64,000 bases of DNA, from the NCBI RefSeq assembly GCF_014203275.1, contig NZ_JACHIP010000001.1:186001-250000 (forward strand), given 5' to 3'. The translations under genes and the position numbers were made by a program. Below are positions 28,115 through 36,646 of the stretch, piece after piece. The stretch comes from Granulicella aggregans (GTDB lineage: Bacteria > Acidobacteriota > Terriglobia > Terriglobales > Acidobacteriaceae). The notes beneath the pieces are model-generated. The model worked only from the letters and a program-made list of their open reading frames with translations. It ran no database searches and was not told the origin of the DNA. How positions within the stretch are numbered: position 1 is the first letter of the stretch; the number at the start of each line of letters is the position of its first letter.

Positions 28115-29217
28115 CGCTCAGCATGAGCACCATCCTCCGCCGGTCGCTGATCCATCGCCGCGCCCGTAGCCTCTCCGCGCTCGTCGCCCTAACCGTGTCG
28201 GCGGGAGTTGCCACCGCCCTCCTCACCCTCTACGCTGACCTCGACGCCAAGCTCCACCACGAGTTCCGCAGCTTCGGCGCAAACATCGTCATCACCGCGC
28301 CAGCATCCAGTGCTCTGCCGCAAGATGCTCTAGCCAAAGTGCGGCAGGTAGCAGGTAGCGATGCTCTCGTCGCGCCCTTCGCCTACGCCATAGCCACCAC
28401 CGATCGAGGCACTCCCGTAGTAGTCGCCGGCACCGACTTCGCCGCGGTCAAGAAGCTTGATGCCTCATGGGCGATTGAAAACGGCGCATGGCCCGATCCA
28501 TCCGACACGCAAGCCGCACTGATAGGCCAGCGCGCCGCCAACTTTATCGCCGACGAGCATGCCGTCAAGCTCACCTTCGCAGGCAAGCCTCTCACTCTTC
28601 ACGGCACCGGGCGAATCAAGACCGGCGGAGATGAAGACAGCCGCATCTACATACCTCTCCCAGCCTTCACGGCATGGACAGGCACAACTACCAGCGTCAT
28701 CGAAGTCCAGATCTCCGGCAACGCGCAGAAGATCGACGCCGCCATAACGGGCCTCAAGTCCGCCCTCCCCGGAATGCAGGTTCAGCCCGTCCGCCAGCTC
28801 GTCGAAGGTGAGTCGCGCATCGTCGACCGCACCCACACGCTGATGTACGCCGCCGTGCTGCTCATCGCGCTTACCGTCGGGGTCTCGGTGCTGGCGACGC
28901 TCTCGGCGAGCGTCCTCGAACGCCGCCGCGACTTTGCTCTTATGAAGGCACTCGGCGGCTCGCAATCGCAGCTCATCAGCCTCTTCCTGCTAGAAGCTGC
29001 GCTCCTCGCCTTCGCGGGAGTCATCGCCGGATACATCATCGGCTCCGCGCTTGCATGGGCGATCAGCGAGACAAACTTCGGCACCGCATCGCTGCCGCGC
29101 ATCGAAGTCCTTCCACTTGTCTTACTCTTGAACATGGCGATCGCGGTGATGGCAGCTCTCTTCCCCGCCCGCGTCCTGCGCGGCCTGCAACCAGCCGCGC
29201 TCCTGAAGGGTGAATAA
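28111..29217 (+). CDS. ABC transporter permease, FtsX/MacB-like (second)
   Basis: A 368-residue partner of the preceding permease with the same layout: N-terminal helix (about 20-42, SLSALVALTVSAGVATALL), periplasmic domain, three C-terminal helices (about 235-365) with ERRRDFALMKALGGSQSQLIS. ATG 28111 overlaps the previous stop by 4 bp; the open frame reaching back to 27706 is an artefact inside the first permease gene. It ends 8 bp inside the ATPase frame. Two different permeases suggest a heterodimeric membrane complex. Confidence 0.9.
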   Translation: MTLSMSTILRRSLIHRRARSLSALVALTVSAGVATALLTLYADLDAKLHHEFRSFGANIVITAPASSALPQDALAKVRQVAGSDALVAPFAYAIATTDRGTPVVVAGTDFAAVKKLDASWAIENGAWPDPSDTQAALIGQRAANFIADEHAVKLTFAGKPLTLHGTGRIKTGGDEDSRIYIPLPAFTAWTGTTTSVIEVQISGNAQKIDAAITGLKSALPGMQVQPVRQLVEGESRIVDRTHTLMYAAVLLIALTVGVSVLATLSASVLERRRDFALMKALGGSQSQLISLFLLEAALLAFAGVIAGYIIGSALAWAISETNFGTASLPRIEVLPLVLLLNMAIAVMAALFPARVLRGLQPAALLKGE

Positions 29218-29959
29218 GAACGTGCGAGTGCTCGAAGAGACGTTGTCGACCCCCGGAACCGAATCCGTCATCTCGCTGAACGCAGTGACGCGCGAGTATG
29301 CCAGCCACGGCAACGTCGTCCGCGCCCTCGACTCTGCAACCTTCGCCATCAACTCCGGCGAGTGGGTCGCCATCACCGGCCCGTCCGGCTCCGGCAAGAG
29401 CACTCTCGTCAACATGCTCGGCTGCCTCGACCGCCCCACCAGCGGCACGCTCAAGATCGACGGCACAGACGTTGCCTCCATGTCCGCGACCGAACTAGAC
29501 CGTTTCCGGGCCGACAAGATCGGCTTCATCTTCCAGCAGTTCCACCTCATTCCTTATTTGTCGGCGATCGAGAACGTCATGCTCGCGCAGTACTTCCACT
29601 CCATGACGGACGAGTCTGAAGCCCGCGTCGCGCTTGAGAAGGTCGGCCTCGGCGCACGCATCTCGCACTTACCCAGCGAGCTCTCCGGCGGCGAACAGCA
29701 ACGTGTCTGCATTGCCCGCGCGTTGATCAACAATCCCCCGATCCTGCTGGCTGATGAACCGACGGGGAATCTTGACGCCGCCAACCAGAAGATCGTCGCG
29801 AACCTTCTCGGCGAACTTCACCGCTACGGCCACACCATCGTGATGGTCACGCATGACCCGGAGATGGCCGCGCTCGCGCAACGCAAGATCGCTCTCAGCC
29901 ACGGCAAGGTCTTCTGCCACCCCACGTCGTCGTCAAGGATGATCCGCCTGCAGCGCTAA
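29210..29959 (+). CDS. ABC transporter ATP-binding protein (MacB/LolD-like)
   Basis: A 249-residue ATPase with Walker [10 protein letters not shown] (about 62), Q-loop [12 protein letters not shown], signature LSGGEQQR, Walker [13 protein letters not shown] and switch His in VTHDPEM. The sequence belongs to the MacB/LolD/FtsE branch that drives FtsX-like permeases, matching its two upstream neighbours. The first start is GTG 29210, overlapping the permease gene but directly abutting AAGGG. GTG 29222 has AAGGG 11 nt away and may be the true start. It is last of the four-gene Ftr1 operon; elements A2 and B2 follow the stop. Confidence 0.92.
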   Translation: MNKNVRVLEETLSTPGTESVISLNAVTREYASHGNVVRALDSATFAINSGEWVAITGPSGSGKSTLVNMLGCLDRPTSGTLKIDGTDVASMSATELDRFRADKIGFIFQQFHLIPYLSAIENVMLAQYFHSMTDESEARVALEKVGLGARISHLPSELSGGEQQRVCIARALINNPPILLADEPTGNLDAANQKIVANLLGELHRYGHTIVMVTHDPEMAALAQRKIALSHGKVFCHPTSSSRMIRLQR

Positions 29960-29983
29960 CTTGAACCCACCCCACCTCAAAGC

Positions 29984-30029
29984 CGTCATCTCGACCGAAG
30001 CGAGGCGTAGTGGAGAGACCCCCGCATTT
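29984..30029 (+). repeat. Interspersed palindromic element, family A copy 2 (short form)
   Basis: GTCATCTCGACCGAAGCG joined directly to GTGGAGAGACCCCCGCATTT. The 19-nt central hairpin seen in copies A1, A3 and A4 is missing. It begins 25 bp after the ABC ATPase stop and is followed by B2, the same A-then-B order as at 11541. Confidence 0.85.
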
Positions 30030-30063
30030 CGCCTTTGTCCTAGTTAGAACCCACCCAAAACCT

Positions 30064-30112
30064 GTGCCCCATTCATCGCGCTCTTGTCTCACGCGATGAG
30101 TGGGTCTCGCCA
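30064..30112 (+). repeat. Interspersed palindromic element, family B copy 2
   Basis: GTGCCCCATTCATCGCG, a 10-nt loop region, then CGCGATGAGTGGGTCTCGCCAC. Nearly identical over about 48 bp to the copy inside uvrC (60961). It lies in the convergent gap before nadK. Confidence 0.88.
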
Positions 30113-30117
30113 CAAAC

Positions 30118-30975
30118 TCAACCCCACTTCAGCTTCGACCGCAGCACATTGAACAGCCCGTTCGGCCGCAGTCTCAGCAGCCTGACGCTGTACTCGGACT
30201 TACAACAACTGATGCTGTCCCCGCGATGAATCTCCACCGCCTCCTGACCATCCACTGTCAGGAAGGTCTGGCTCGGCACACCCTCGAGATGCACGCTGAT
30301 CGTCGACTCTCCCGGCACCACGATCGGACGAATCGTCAACAGATGCGGACAGATCGGTGTCACCATCATGGCATCGACACTCGGCATCACGATCGGTCCC
30401 GCCGCCGCAAGGTTATAAGCAGTAGAACCAGTCGGTGTAGAGACGATCACGCCGTCCGCGCGGAACGAAGCCACAAACTGATTATCCAGCGCGACGATAA
30501 AGTTCGCCATGCGGGCGATCGCGCCCTTCGCCACGACCGCGTCGTTCAACGCGTCCCACTTCTGGTAGAGCTGGCCGTTGCGGAAGAGTTCAATGCGCAT
30601 CATGCTGCGCAGCTCAATCCCCGCGCAGTTCTCGCACCATGCTTCGAGCGTTGTATAAAGCTCGGCGAGCGGAATCTCGGTTAGAAAACCCAGCGACCCA
30701 AGGTTCACGCTGAGAATCGGAACCGTCGTTTTGGCGAACGCGCGCGCTGCGGAGAGCAGCGTTCCATCGCCCCCCAGCACGATCACGAGATCGGGATTCT
30801 GCTCCGGCATCTCTTCGCGATCAATCGGGTCCGAGGCATCGATGTAGTGCGCGCTGTCCGGGTCAACGATGGAGTTGTACCCACGGCGGGCGAGCCACGC
30901 GATCAGATCAGGAAGGATCGTCCTGAGCTCAGGCTTCTGCGGTTTTGAGATGATAGCGGCCAGGTGCATCTGCAT
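30118..30975 (-). CDS. nadK: NAD kinase
   Basis: A 285-residue cytoplasmic enzyme making NADP from NAD and ATP or polyphosphate. It shows the GGDGT motif (68-72), VNLGSLGFLTEI, and the STPTGSTAYNLAAAGPI active-site block with the PICPHLL segment. The usual NE/D of the substrate loop is LNDAVV here. The start is the first Met (30975) or Met3 (30969). It lies 14 bp downstream of tlyA, a gene order (tlyA-nadK) common in bacteria; recN, often third, is absent. Confidence 0.96.
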   Translation of the reverse strand: MQMHLAAIISKPQKPELRTILPDLIAWLARRGYNSIVDPDSAHYIDASDPIDREEMPEQNPDLVIVLGGDGTLLSAARAFAKTTVPILSVNLGSLGFLTEIPLAELYTTLEAWCENCAGIELRSMMRIELFRNGQLYQKWDALNDAVVAKGAIARMANFIVALDNQFVASFRADGVIVSTPTGSTAYNLAAAGPIVMPSVDAMMVTPICPHLLTIRPIVVPGESTISVHLEGVPSQTFLTVDGQEAVEIHRGDSISCCKSEYSVRLLRLRPNGLFNVLRSKLKWG

Positions 30976-30989
30976 TAGTGTAACGGCTT

Positions 30990-31772
30990 TCAGTCCCTCT
31001 GCACGTCAACCTCGGTGCCCGTGAACAACACATGAAGCAGATATTCATGATTGCCCTCCATCCCGCGTATCGGCGAATCGATCACCTCAAGCCCGGTTCC
31101 TCCCAGCGACTCCGCGCACTCCCACACTCGCTCGATCGCATACTTTCGCGCGTCGGGATCGCGCACGATCCCTCCCTTGCCTACGTTCTCGCGCCCCGCT
31201 TCAAACTGCGGCTTCACCAGCACGACCACCTCTCCTCGCCAGCGCTCGCCAGGCAGTGCGAGGGCCCCAAGCACAGCAGGCAGCACCAGAGTCGCCGAGA
31301 TGAACGAGACGTCCATCGCAAGAAACACGGGAGTATCGGCAGCGTCCTCACGCACCAACTCGCCTTCATTCAACAGCCTTGCATTCGTCCGCTCGCGTAG
31401 CGTTACGCGCTCATCATTCCGGAACTTCTCGGCGATCTGTCCATAGCCGGTATCCACCGCCAACACACTGCGGGCTCCAGCTTGCAGCATGCAGTCCGTA
31501 AAGCCTCCCGTTGAGGCTCCCACATCGATGCAGGCGAGCCCCGTGACATCAATCTTCCAGTGCTCCAGGGCCTTCTCGAGCTTCAACCCACCCCGGCTCA
31601 CGTACTTCAAATCGTCGCCCAGCATACGGATGGTAACGTCGGCGGCAACCGACGTTCCGGGCTTATCGATGCGCTGCTCATTGACCAGCACGCGTCCAGC
31701 GATGATCATCGCCTGCGCCCGTTCCCGCGACACCACATGGCCGCTCTCTACCAGCAGCTTGTCGAGCCGCAT
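30990..31772 (-). CDS. tlyA: TlyA-family rRNA 2'-O-methyltransferase
   Basis: A 260-residue protein with an S4 RNA-binding domain (about 1-65, MRLDKLLVESGHVVSRERAQ) and an FtsJ-like SAM-binding domain: DVGASTGGFTDCML (about 83-96), VDTGYGQ, MDVSFIS and LVKPQFEAG, giving the K-D-K-type catalytic set. TlyA proteins methylate ribose positions in 16S and 23S rRNA and affect capreomycin sensitivity. It is first of a tlyA-nadK operon and divergent from an ECF sigma gene. Confidence 0.94.
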   Translation of the reverse strand: MRLDKLLVESGHVVSRERAQAMIIAGRVLVNEQRIDKPGTSVAADVTIRMLGDDLKYVSRGGLKLEKALEHWKIDVTGLACIDVGASTGGFTDCMLQAGARSVLAVDTGYGQIAEKFRNDERVTLRERTNARLLNEGELVREDAADTPVFLAMDVSFISATLVLPAVLGALALPGERWRGEVVVLVKPQFEAGRENVGKGGIVRDPDARKYAIERVWECAESLGGTGLEVIDSPIRGMEGNHEYLLHVLFTGTEVDVQRD

Positions 31773-32004
31773 CTTGTTCGCTGTATCACGAATACCCTTA
31801 TCTCCTCTAAACCGCGCTCTGTGAGCGCTTGGATAAGGCTACACTGCCGCACTTTCTATAACGCCTTCCAACGATTGCAGTTATCATGGTCTGGTTGCTG
31901 ACACACACGTGACCTTTGCGTCATCTCTTCGATAACCGAAGTTGCAGACGTTGCACGTCTTTGCAGATTTCAAGGCAATCCGATCCTTTTGTGGGTGCGT
32001 TCCT

Positions 32005-32571
32005 ATGTACAGAGACACGGGTTTGTTGAACATCCCTCCACCGTCGATGCAGGAGGACGCTCATCTCCTCTCACTCGTTCAGCGGGGTGATGAACGAGCC
32101 ATGGCTTCGTTGTACGACCGATATTCGAAGGTCGTCTACTCCGTCGCGCTCCGGGTGCTGCGCGACCCGGCTGCGGCAGAAGATGTATTACAGGAAATTT
32201 TTATGCAGGTCTGGCGAAATCCCGATAGCTTCATCGCGACAAGAGGTAGCCTTGGTGGCTGGCTTGCAGTCGTCTCGCGGAACCGCTCGATCGATGCTTT
32301 GCGCAGAAGGCGGCCCACAGAGAACGTCGAAGACGTGGCTCTTGCCTCGCCCTGCGACCTCGGCAACGAGGCCGAGCGGAACGTCATGATGGAGAAAGCC
32401 CGGCTCGTCATCCACAAATTGCCCGCGGAACAACGCAAGACCCTGGAGATGGCCTTCTTCGATGGCCTGACTCACTCCGAGATTGCAGAGATGACTGGCG
32501 ACCCCCTGGGTACCGTGAAAACTCGCATCCGCAGCGCGCTCCTCACGCTGAGAAAGGCCTTCCAGTCATGA
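32005..32571 (+). CDS. ECF sigma factor (RskA-paired)
   Basis: A 188-residue sigma factor. Region 2 is about 25-95 (MASLYDRYSKVVYSVALRVL, AEDVLQEIFMQVW, GWLAVVSRNRSIDALRRRR) and region 4 about 130-185 (LPAEQRKTLEMAFFDG, IAEMTGDPLGTVKTRIRSAL). The PLGTVKTRIR recognition helix is typical of sigma factors partnered with RskA-type anti-sigmas. ATG 32005 is used; ATG 32047 (MQEDAHLL) and an in-frame ATG at 31942 are alternatives. It overlaps the anti-sigma gene by 4 bp (ATGA). Three TTGCA repeats 9-10 bp apart lie at 31942-31965 upstream. Confidence 0.93.
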   Translation: MYRDTGLLNIPPPSMQEDAHLLSLVQRGDERAMASLYDRYSKVVYSVALRVLRDPAAAEDVLQEIFMQVWRNPDSFIATRGSLGGWLAVVSRNRSIDALRRRRPTENVEDVALASPCDLGNEAERNVMMEKARLVIHKLPAEQRKTLEMAFFDGLTHSEIAEMTGDPLGTVKTRIRSALLTLRKAFQS

Positions 32572-33434
32572 GCGTAGACAATCAGAACGTAAACAATCAT
32601 GTCGAACACGATGATCTCGCGCTCTACGCGATGCACTTCCTGACTGAGCAGGAGGCCGAAGCCATCGAGTCCCATCTGGAAGTCTGTGCCGGTTGTACCG
32701 ACGCCATCGCCCTGCTTCGTGGAGACCTCGCCGCTCTTGCCGTCACTGCGGAGATGGTCGCCCCCCCTCCACCGGCCCGCCAGAGACTCATGACCCAGGT
32801 CGCCCGCGAGAAGAAGATCATCCCCTTCGACCGGCCTGTGCACCAGGATCTCGGCAGCCCTCTCGTAGACCACATCTCCATGGACGGCGAGGTCGCTGCT
32901 CAGCATACCTCCGCCGCGCGAGTGCTTCCGTGGGTTAGTTGGATCGGATGGGCAGTTGCTGCGGGAGTTACGATCCTGGCAACCGATCTCTATCGTGATC
33001 GAGACCAGTTGCGCGCCGCCGTCGCTCAGCAGGCTTCTGAGATGGCATCTCTATCAGCGTCCTCAGAGAAAGAACGCGCCATCATGGGCGCTCTTACCGA
33101 TCCGGACGCGATGCGCGTCACCCTCGTGAGGACACCCACGAAGACGACGCCCGTAGGTCGGGCCTCCTATGTGGCAGGCAAGGGCGCGCTGCTCTTCACT
33201 GCGAGCAACCTCGACCCTCTTGAACCGTTGAAGACCTACGAACTCTGGATCATCCCAGCAGACGGAAGCAGCCCCGTCCCTGCGGGCACCTTCGTCCCCG
33301 ACGCGCATGGTGATGCCACCGTCATCATGCCGGAGATCCCGAAGGGCATCATCGCCAAGGCCTTCGGAATCACCATCGAGGACCAGGGCGGCTCGCTGAA
33401 GCCAACGCCACCTATCGTCCTGCAGGGCGAATAA
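32568..33434 (+). CDS. RskA-type anti-sigma factor
   Basis: A 288-residue protein. The N-terminal segment (about 10-70) has the anti-sigma zinc-binding-like helix arrangement with H..C..C (ESHLEVCAGCTDAI). One membrane helix is at about 122-142 (WIGWAVAAGVTILATDLY). A coiled coil follows, and then a periplasmic RskA C-terminal domain (about 180-288: LEPLKTYELWIIPADGS, PAGTFVPDAHG, AFGITIEDQGGS). It binds the upstream sigma factor, and release is expected by regulated proteolysis as for RskA. Translational coupling by ATGA gives balanced synthesis. A bidirectional terminator follows. Confidence 0.93.
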   Translation: MSVDNQNVNNHVEHDDLALYAMHFLTEQEAEAIESHLEVCAGCTDAIALLRGDLAALAVTAEMVAPPPPARQRLMTQVAREKKIIPFDRPVHQDLGSPLVDHISMDGEVAAQHTSAARVLPWVSWIGWAVAAGVTILATDLYRDRDQLRAAVAQQASEMASLSASSEKERAIMGALTDPDAMRVTLVRTPTKTTPVGRASYVAGKGALLFTASNLDPLEPLKTYELWIIPADGSSPVPAGTFVPDAHGDATVIMPEIPKGIIAKAFGITIEDQGGSLKPTPPIVLQGE

Positions 33435-33456
33435 CTAAGCCAGTCAGGTTCAAACA

Positions 33457-33486
33457 AAGAAGGCCATCCGCGAGGATGGCCTTCTT
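33457..33486 (+). terminator. Bidirectional hairpin terminator between rskA-like and propeller lipoprotein genes
   Basis: A perfect 13-bp stem (AAGAAGGCCATCC with its complement) and a GCGA loop lie between two convergent genes. Flanking A-rich and T-rich sides suit both directions. Confidence 0.85.
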
Positions 33487-33511
33487 CTGCTTCTAACTCA
33501 AAACGTAAAAC

Positions 33512-34870
33512 TTACTGCGCCGTCATTCTCACCTGGATACCATATCCCTGCAGTGAGATCGTCGTATCCACCTGGTTCGTATCCGTACGAATCACGGTCA
33601 TGAACTTGGAGGTCGTTGACGTCACGTAGACCTTGCCCGTCGGTGTCCCCGTCGTCACTGCCAGGAAGGTCGGGTTCGGGGTTGCAGGAACCGGGATCGT
33701 CGCCGACACCGTGTTCGTCTTCAGATTGATCACCGAGACCGTGCTGTCCCCTTGGTTGATGACATAGGCCTGGGTGCCGTCCTGCAGCACGCCCACCATC
33801 AGAGGATTCTTGCCTACCTGGACGTTCGCTACCAGCTTGCCGAAGCCCGTAGCATCGATCGGATTATTTACGTTGCAATTCGGATTGCCGGTCGGCGATA
33901 GCGCCGAGCACAGCGGGATGCTGAAGATACTCACGCTTCCGTTATCGGAACCCGTTCCCTCGTTCGCAACGACCAACTCCGACAGCGTCGGCGCAAAGTC
34001 CGCCCAGATCGGAGCAACGGCGTTTGGATCCTGGATGATTCCGTTGGTCACGCCCGTGTCCAGCTGATTGTTCTGAGCGTCGATCACGGAGACGTTGTTT
34101 GAACCCTGGTTCATGACAAAGGCGCGTCGCGCATCCGCAGTCATTACGCCGTAAACCGGATTCACGCCGGTCGGCAACGAGGTAGTGATCGTATTCCCAG
34201 CGGTCTCAATCGCCGATGCCGTCCCTGAAGAGCCGGTCGTCGCGCTCGGACTGAGCGCGTAGATCCGCGGTGCCGAAGCCACGCCCGCAATATAAACCGG
34301 GGTTGGGCCGACTGGCGCAAGCTCCTGCTGTAGCGTCAAAGGACTGCCCGAAAGCTCAGCCACAGAGCTACGCCCAGGCTGAGTGATATAGGTATATGTT
34401 CCTTGAGGGAAGATGCTCGCCGGAAGCGGCTTGTCTGCGGGTGTCGCCAGCAGAGTCGTCTGCAAGACGGCGCTCGACAGAAGACTCGTCGAGATCCCGA
34501 AGGAGTTCACTGTTCCATCCTGGTTCAGCGTCAGACCGGTTGATCCGCTCGCCCCGAGGATCAGGTAATAGGGCTTAACGCCGATGTTTGCCGTGATCAG
34601 CACGGTGTCGCCGGAGAAGTCGACAAACGTCACCAGCCCGGGCAGCGTACCGTTCACGTCACCCAGGTTCGGATCGGAGATAGCCACCGCGTACTTCGTC
34701 GGCTGGCCTGCCGGTCCCACCGGATTGATCGCCGTAATGACCGGACGATAGTTATTTCCGCATCCTGCAACAGCCAATAAACTCATGGCAAGTGCCGCTA
34801 CTGCCGTGCGACGACCATAACGCGTGGCTGCTGGCCGCGAACTCTGCGACACCTGGTTCCCTGCCGACAT
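33512..34870 (-). CDS. YVTN-type beta-propeller lipoprotein
   Basis: A 452-residue protein starting at ATG 34870, which has AGGG 6 nt upstream; the frame continues upstream to 35158 without protein-like sequence. The N-terminus is a lipoprotein signal with lipobox AVAGC (about residue 37). The body carries YVTN/NHL-like repeats: FVMNQGSNNVSVIDAQNNQL, ELVVANEGTGSDNGSVSIF, AYVINQGDSTVSVINLKTNT and GKVYVTSTTSKFMTVI. Such proteins are surface or periplasmic scaffolds of unknown ligand. It is divergent from the DUF92 gene, with no partner evident. Confidence 0.85.
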   Translation of the reverse strand: MSAGNQVSQSSRPAATRYGRRTAVAALAMSLLAVAGCGNNYRPVITAINPVGPAGQPTKYAVAISDPNLGDVNGTLPGLVTFVDFSGDTVLITANIGVKPYYLILGASGSTGLTLNQDGTVNSFGISTSLLSSAVLQTTLLATPADKPLPASIFPQGTYTYITQPGRSSVAELSGSPLTLQQELAPVGPTPVYIAGVASAPRIYALSPSATTGSSGTASAIETAGNTITTSLPTGVNPVYGVMTADARRAFVMNQGSNNVSVIDAQNNQLDTGVTNGIIQDPNAVAPIWADFAPTLSELVVANEGTGSDNGSVSIFSIPLCSALSPTGNPNCNVNNPIDATGFGKLVANVQVGKNPLMVGVLQDGTQAYVINQGDSTVSVINLKTNTVSATIPVPATPNPTFLAVTTGTPTGKVYVTSTTSKFMTVIRTDTNQVDTTISLQGYGIQVRMTAQ

Positions 34871-34967
34871 CTGATTCCCTGCTAATTGCAAAAGTGCTCC
34901 CACGGTACCGCTGGTGTTGGCTATGCTCAAGTCACGATTGTAAATCACTGAACAGGACTGCCGTGGC

Positions 34968-35912
34968 ATGAAGCGTGAAATGACCGACCGACCCATCGTT
35001 GGCACCGAACCCGTTGTCCCACCGGGAGGTCTGAAGCTTGTCCCTGCCTCGCGCGACCGCAAGCAGAGCGACCTGCTCACCGGTGCCGTCGGCATCCTGT
35101 TGATCCTCAAGCTGGCAGTCGAATCGTGGCGTCTGCACGCCGCCGGGCCGTTCCACAAATCCTTCTACGCCGCCTGCGTCTTCAGCGTCGTCTTCGCCCT
35201 CTTCGTCTGGCTCATCCGCTCCGCCACCGCACCCGCCGCCGCTATGGGCGGTGTCATCTGCATGAACCTGCTTTTGCGGCAGGCGGATGGCTTCGACGCT
35301 CAAAACTCCGCAATCTTCTCTTTGATCGCGCTATTCATCCTCACCTTTGCCGCAACCCGCTTCGGCAGGTCGCGCAAAGAATCACTCGGCGTCGCGGAAC
35401 TTCGAAGCGGCAGACGGGCCTCCCAGGTTATCGCCAATCTTGGTGCGGCTGGCTTGCTCGCTGCGACAGGTCGTCACGGAACTCCTATCTCGACCTTCGG
35501 CCTCGCCGCCTGCGTAGCGGCTTTGGCCGAGGCCACCGCCGATACCGTCTCCTCCGAGGTCGGTCAGGCGCTCGCCAGCACTCGTCTAGGGGCGACGATC
35601 CTCATCACATCAGGTCGCCCGGTCCCGCCAGGAACCGATGGAGGAGTCAGTGTCGCTGGGACTCTAGCCGGGATGCTCGGCGCTATGCTCGTCATCATGG
35701 CAAGCCCCTTCGCCTACACGTACGGCCCCGCGCTCTGCATCTTCGCGGGAGCCGTCGGCGGCCTGATCTTCGATAGCATCCTTGGAGCGACCGTCGAGCG
35801 CAAGGGCTGGCTCAATAACGATCTCGTCAACTTCGCGTCGACTGTCTTTGCGGCCATAGTCGCCTGGACCGCTCACGTCCTGCTCTATCCGATCCTCTCA
35901 ACAAGGCTCTAG
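34968..35912 (+). CDS. DUF92 membrane protein (VTE6-like family)
   Basis: A 314-residue protein with about seven hydrophobic segments and the DUF92/TMEM19 signature regions SRKESLGVAELRSGRRASQVIANLG (about 135-160), ATADTVSSEVGQALA (about 188) and TDGGVSVAGTLAGMLG (about 223). Plant VTE6 and its cyanobacterial homologue in this family are phytyl-phosphate kinases; other bacterial members are uncharacterised, so an isoprenoid-phosphate kinase role is only a possibility. It starts at ATG 34968; Met5 is an alternative. No isoprenoid genes are adjacent. Confidence 0.88.
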   Translation: MKREMTDRPIVGTEPVVPPGGLKLVPASRDRKQSDLLTGAVGILLILKLAVESWRLHAAGPFHKSFYAACVFSVVFALFVWLIRSATAPAAAMGGVICMNLLLRQADGFDAQNSAIFSLIALFILTFAATRFGRSRKESLGVAELRSGRRASQVIANLGAAGLLAATGRHGTPISTFGLAACVAALAEATADTVSSEVGQALASTRLGATILITSGRPVPPGTDGGVSVAGTLAGMLGAMLVIMASPFAYTYGPALCIFAGAVGGLIFDSILGATVERKGWLNNDLVNFASTVFAAIVAWTAHVLLYPILSTRL

Positions 35913-35929
35913 GGCCGGAATCCGCGAAG

Positions 35930-36598
35930 TTAGAGTTCGTCCTTATTCTCCAGCCACCGGTGCATCCAGCTCGCGTGGAGATTCAACCGCATCGACGTGT
36001 AGCTCAACATCTCGTGTACGTAGCGTCGAAGCATCTCGAAATCACTCACATGCCCCACGCTCGGACGAGGAGACGTATACACATTCAGCCCTGCGGACCT
36101 GCACAACTCCCGAATGCGGAACAGGTGCGTGCCATCCGACACCACCACGATCTTCTCCAACCCATCCGCCTGCGCAATCGCCGCCAGCCGTTGCACTTGC
36201 TGCTCCGTGTCGACCGACCGCGTCTCCGCGACGATCTTGTCGTACGGAACACCGTTCGCCAGCAGATAGTCCCTGCCGACTCCACCCTCGGTCGTGCCGG
36301 AGTCCTTATCCCCGCCACCGCCCAGCGTGATCACCAGCGGAGCAATCTGCCGCTTATAGAGCGCTACCGCATGATCCAGCCGCGCATGGAGCACCGGCGA
36401 AGGATGCCCCGAATACTCCGCCGCCCCAAACACAGCGATCGCGTCCGCTGCCTGCGCATGGTCCTCGCGAGCCACCATGTCGATCTGCAGATACACCCAG
36501 CCAAACCAGCCAAGCGCCACCAGCAAAACAACGCCAATCACTCTCCGCAGAAAATTCCCGGAGGCGCGGCTTCGAGTTGAACGGATGGGAGAAGTCAT
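35930..36598 (-). CDS. DUF218 (YdcF/ElyC-like) membrane-anchored protein
   Basis: A 222-residue protein with one N-terminal helix (about 18-40, VIGVVLLVALGWFGWVYL) and a periplasmic DUF218 domain. Diagnostic segments are AIAVFGAAEYSGHPSPVL, RLDHAVALYK, VITLGGGGDKD, GVPYDKIVAETRSVDTEQ and VVSDGTHLFRI. E. coli relatives (SanA, ElyC) affect envelope integrity and peptidoglycan precursor or undecaprenyl-phosphate metabolism; the exact reaction is not established. It lies 48 bp downstream of tsaC on the same strand. Confidence 0.88.
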   Translation of the reverse strand: MTSPIRSTRSRASGNFLRRVIGVVLLVALGWFGWVYLQIDMVAREDHAQAADAIAVFGAAEYSGHPSPVLHARLDHAVALYKRQIAPLVITLGGGGDKDSGTTEGGVGRDYLLANGVPYDKIVAETRSVDTEQQVQRLAAIAQADGLEKIVVVSDGTHLFRIRELCRSAGLNVYTSPRPSVGHVSDFEMLRRYVHEMLSYTSMRLNLHASWMHRWLENKDEL

Positions 36599-36646
36599 TC
36601 AGGTAAGCCTTGAGTATAAGTTCAGAGCTCTTGACCAGCTACGCCT

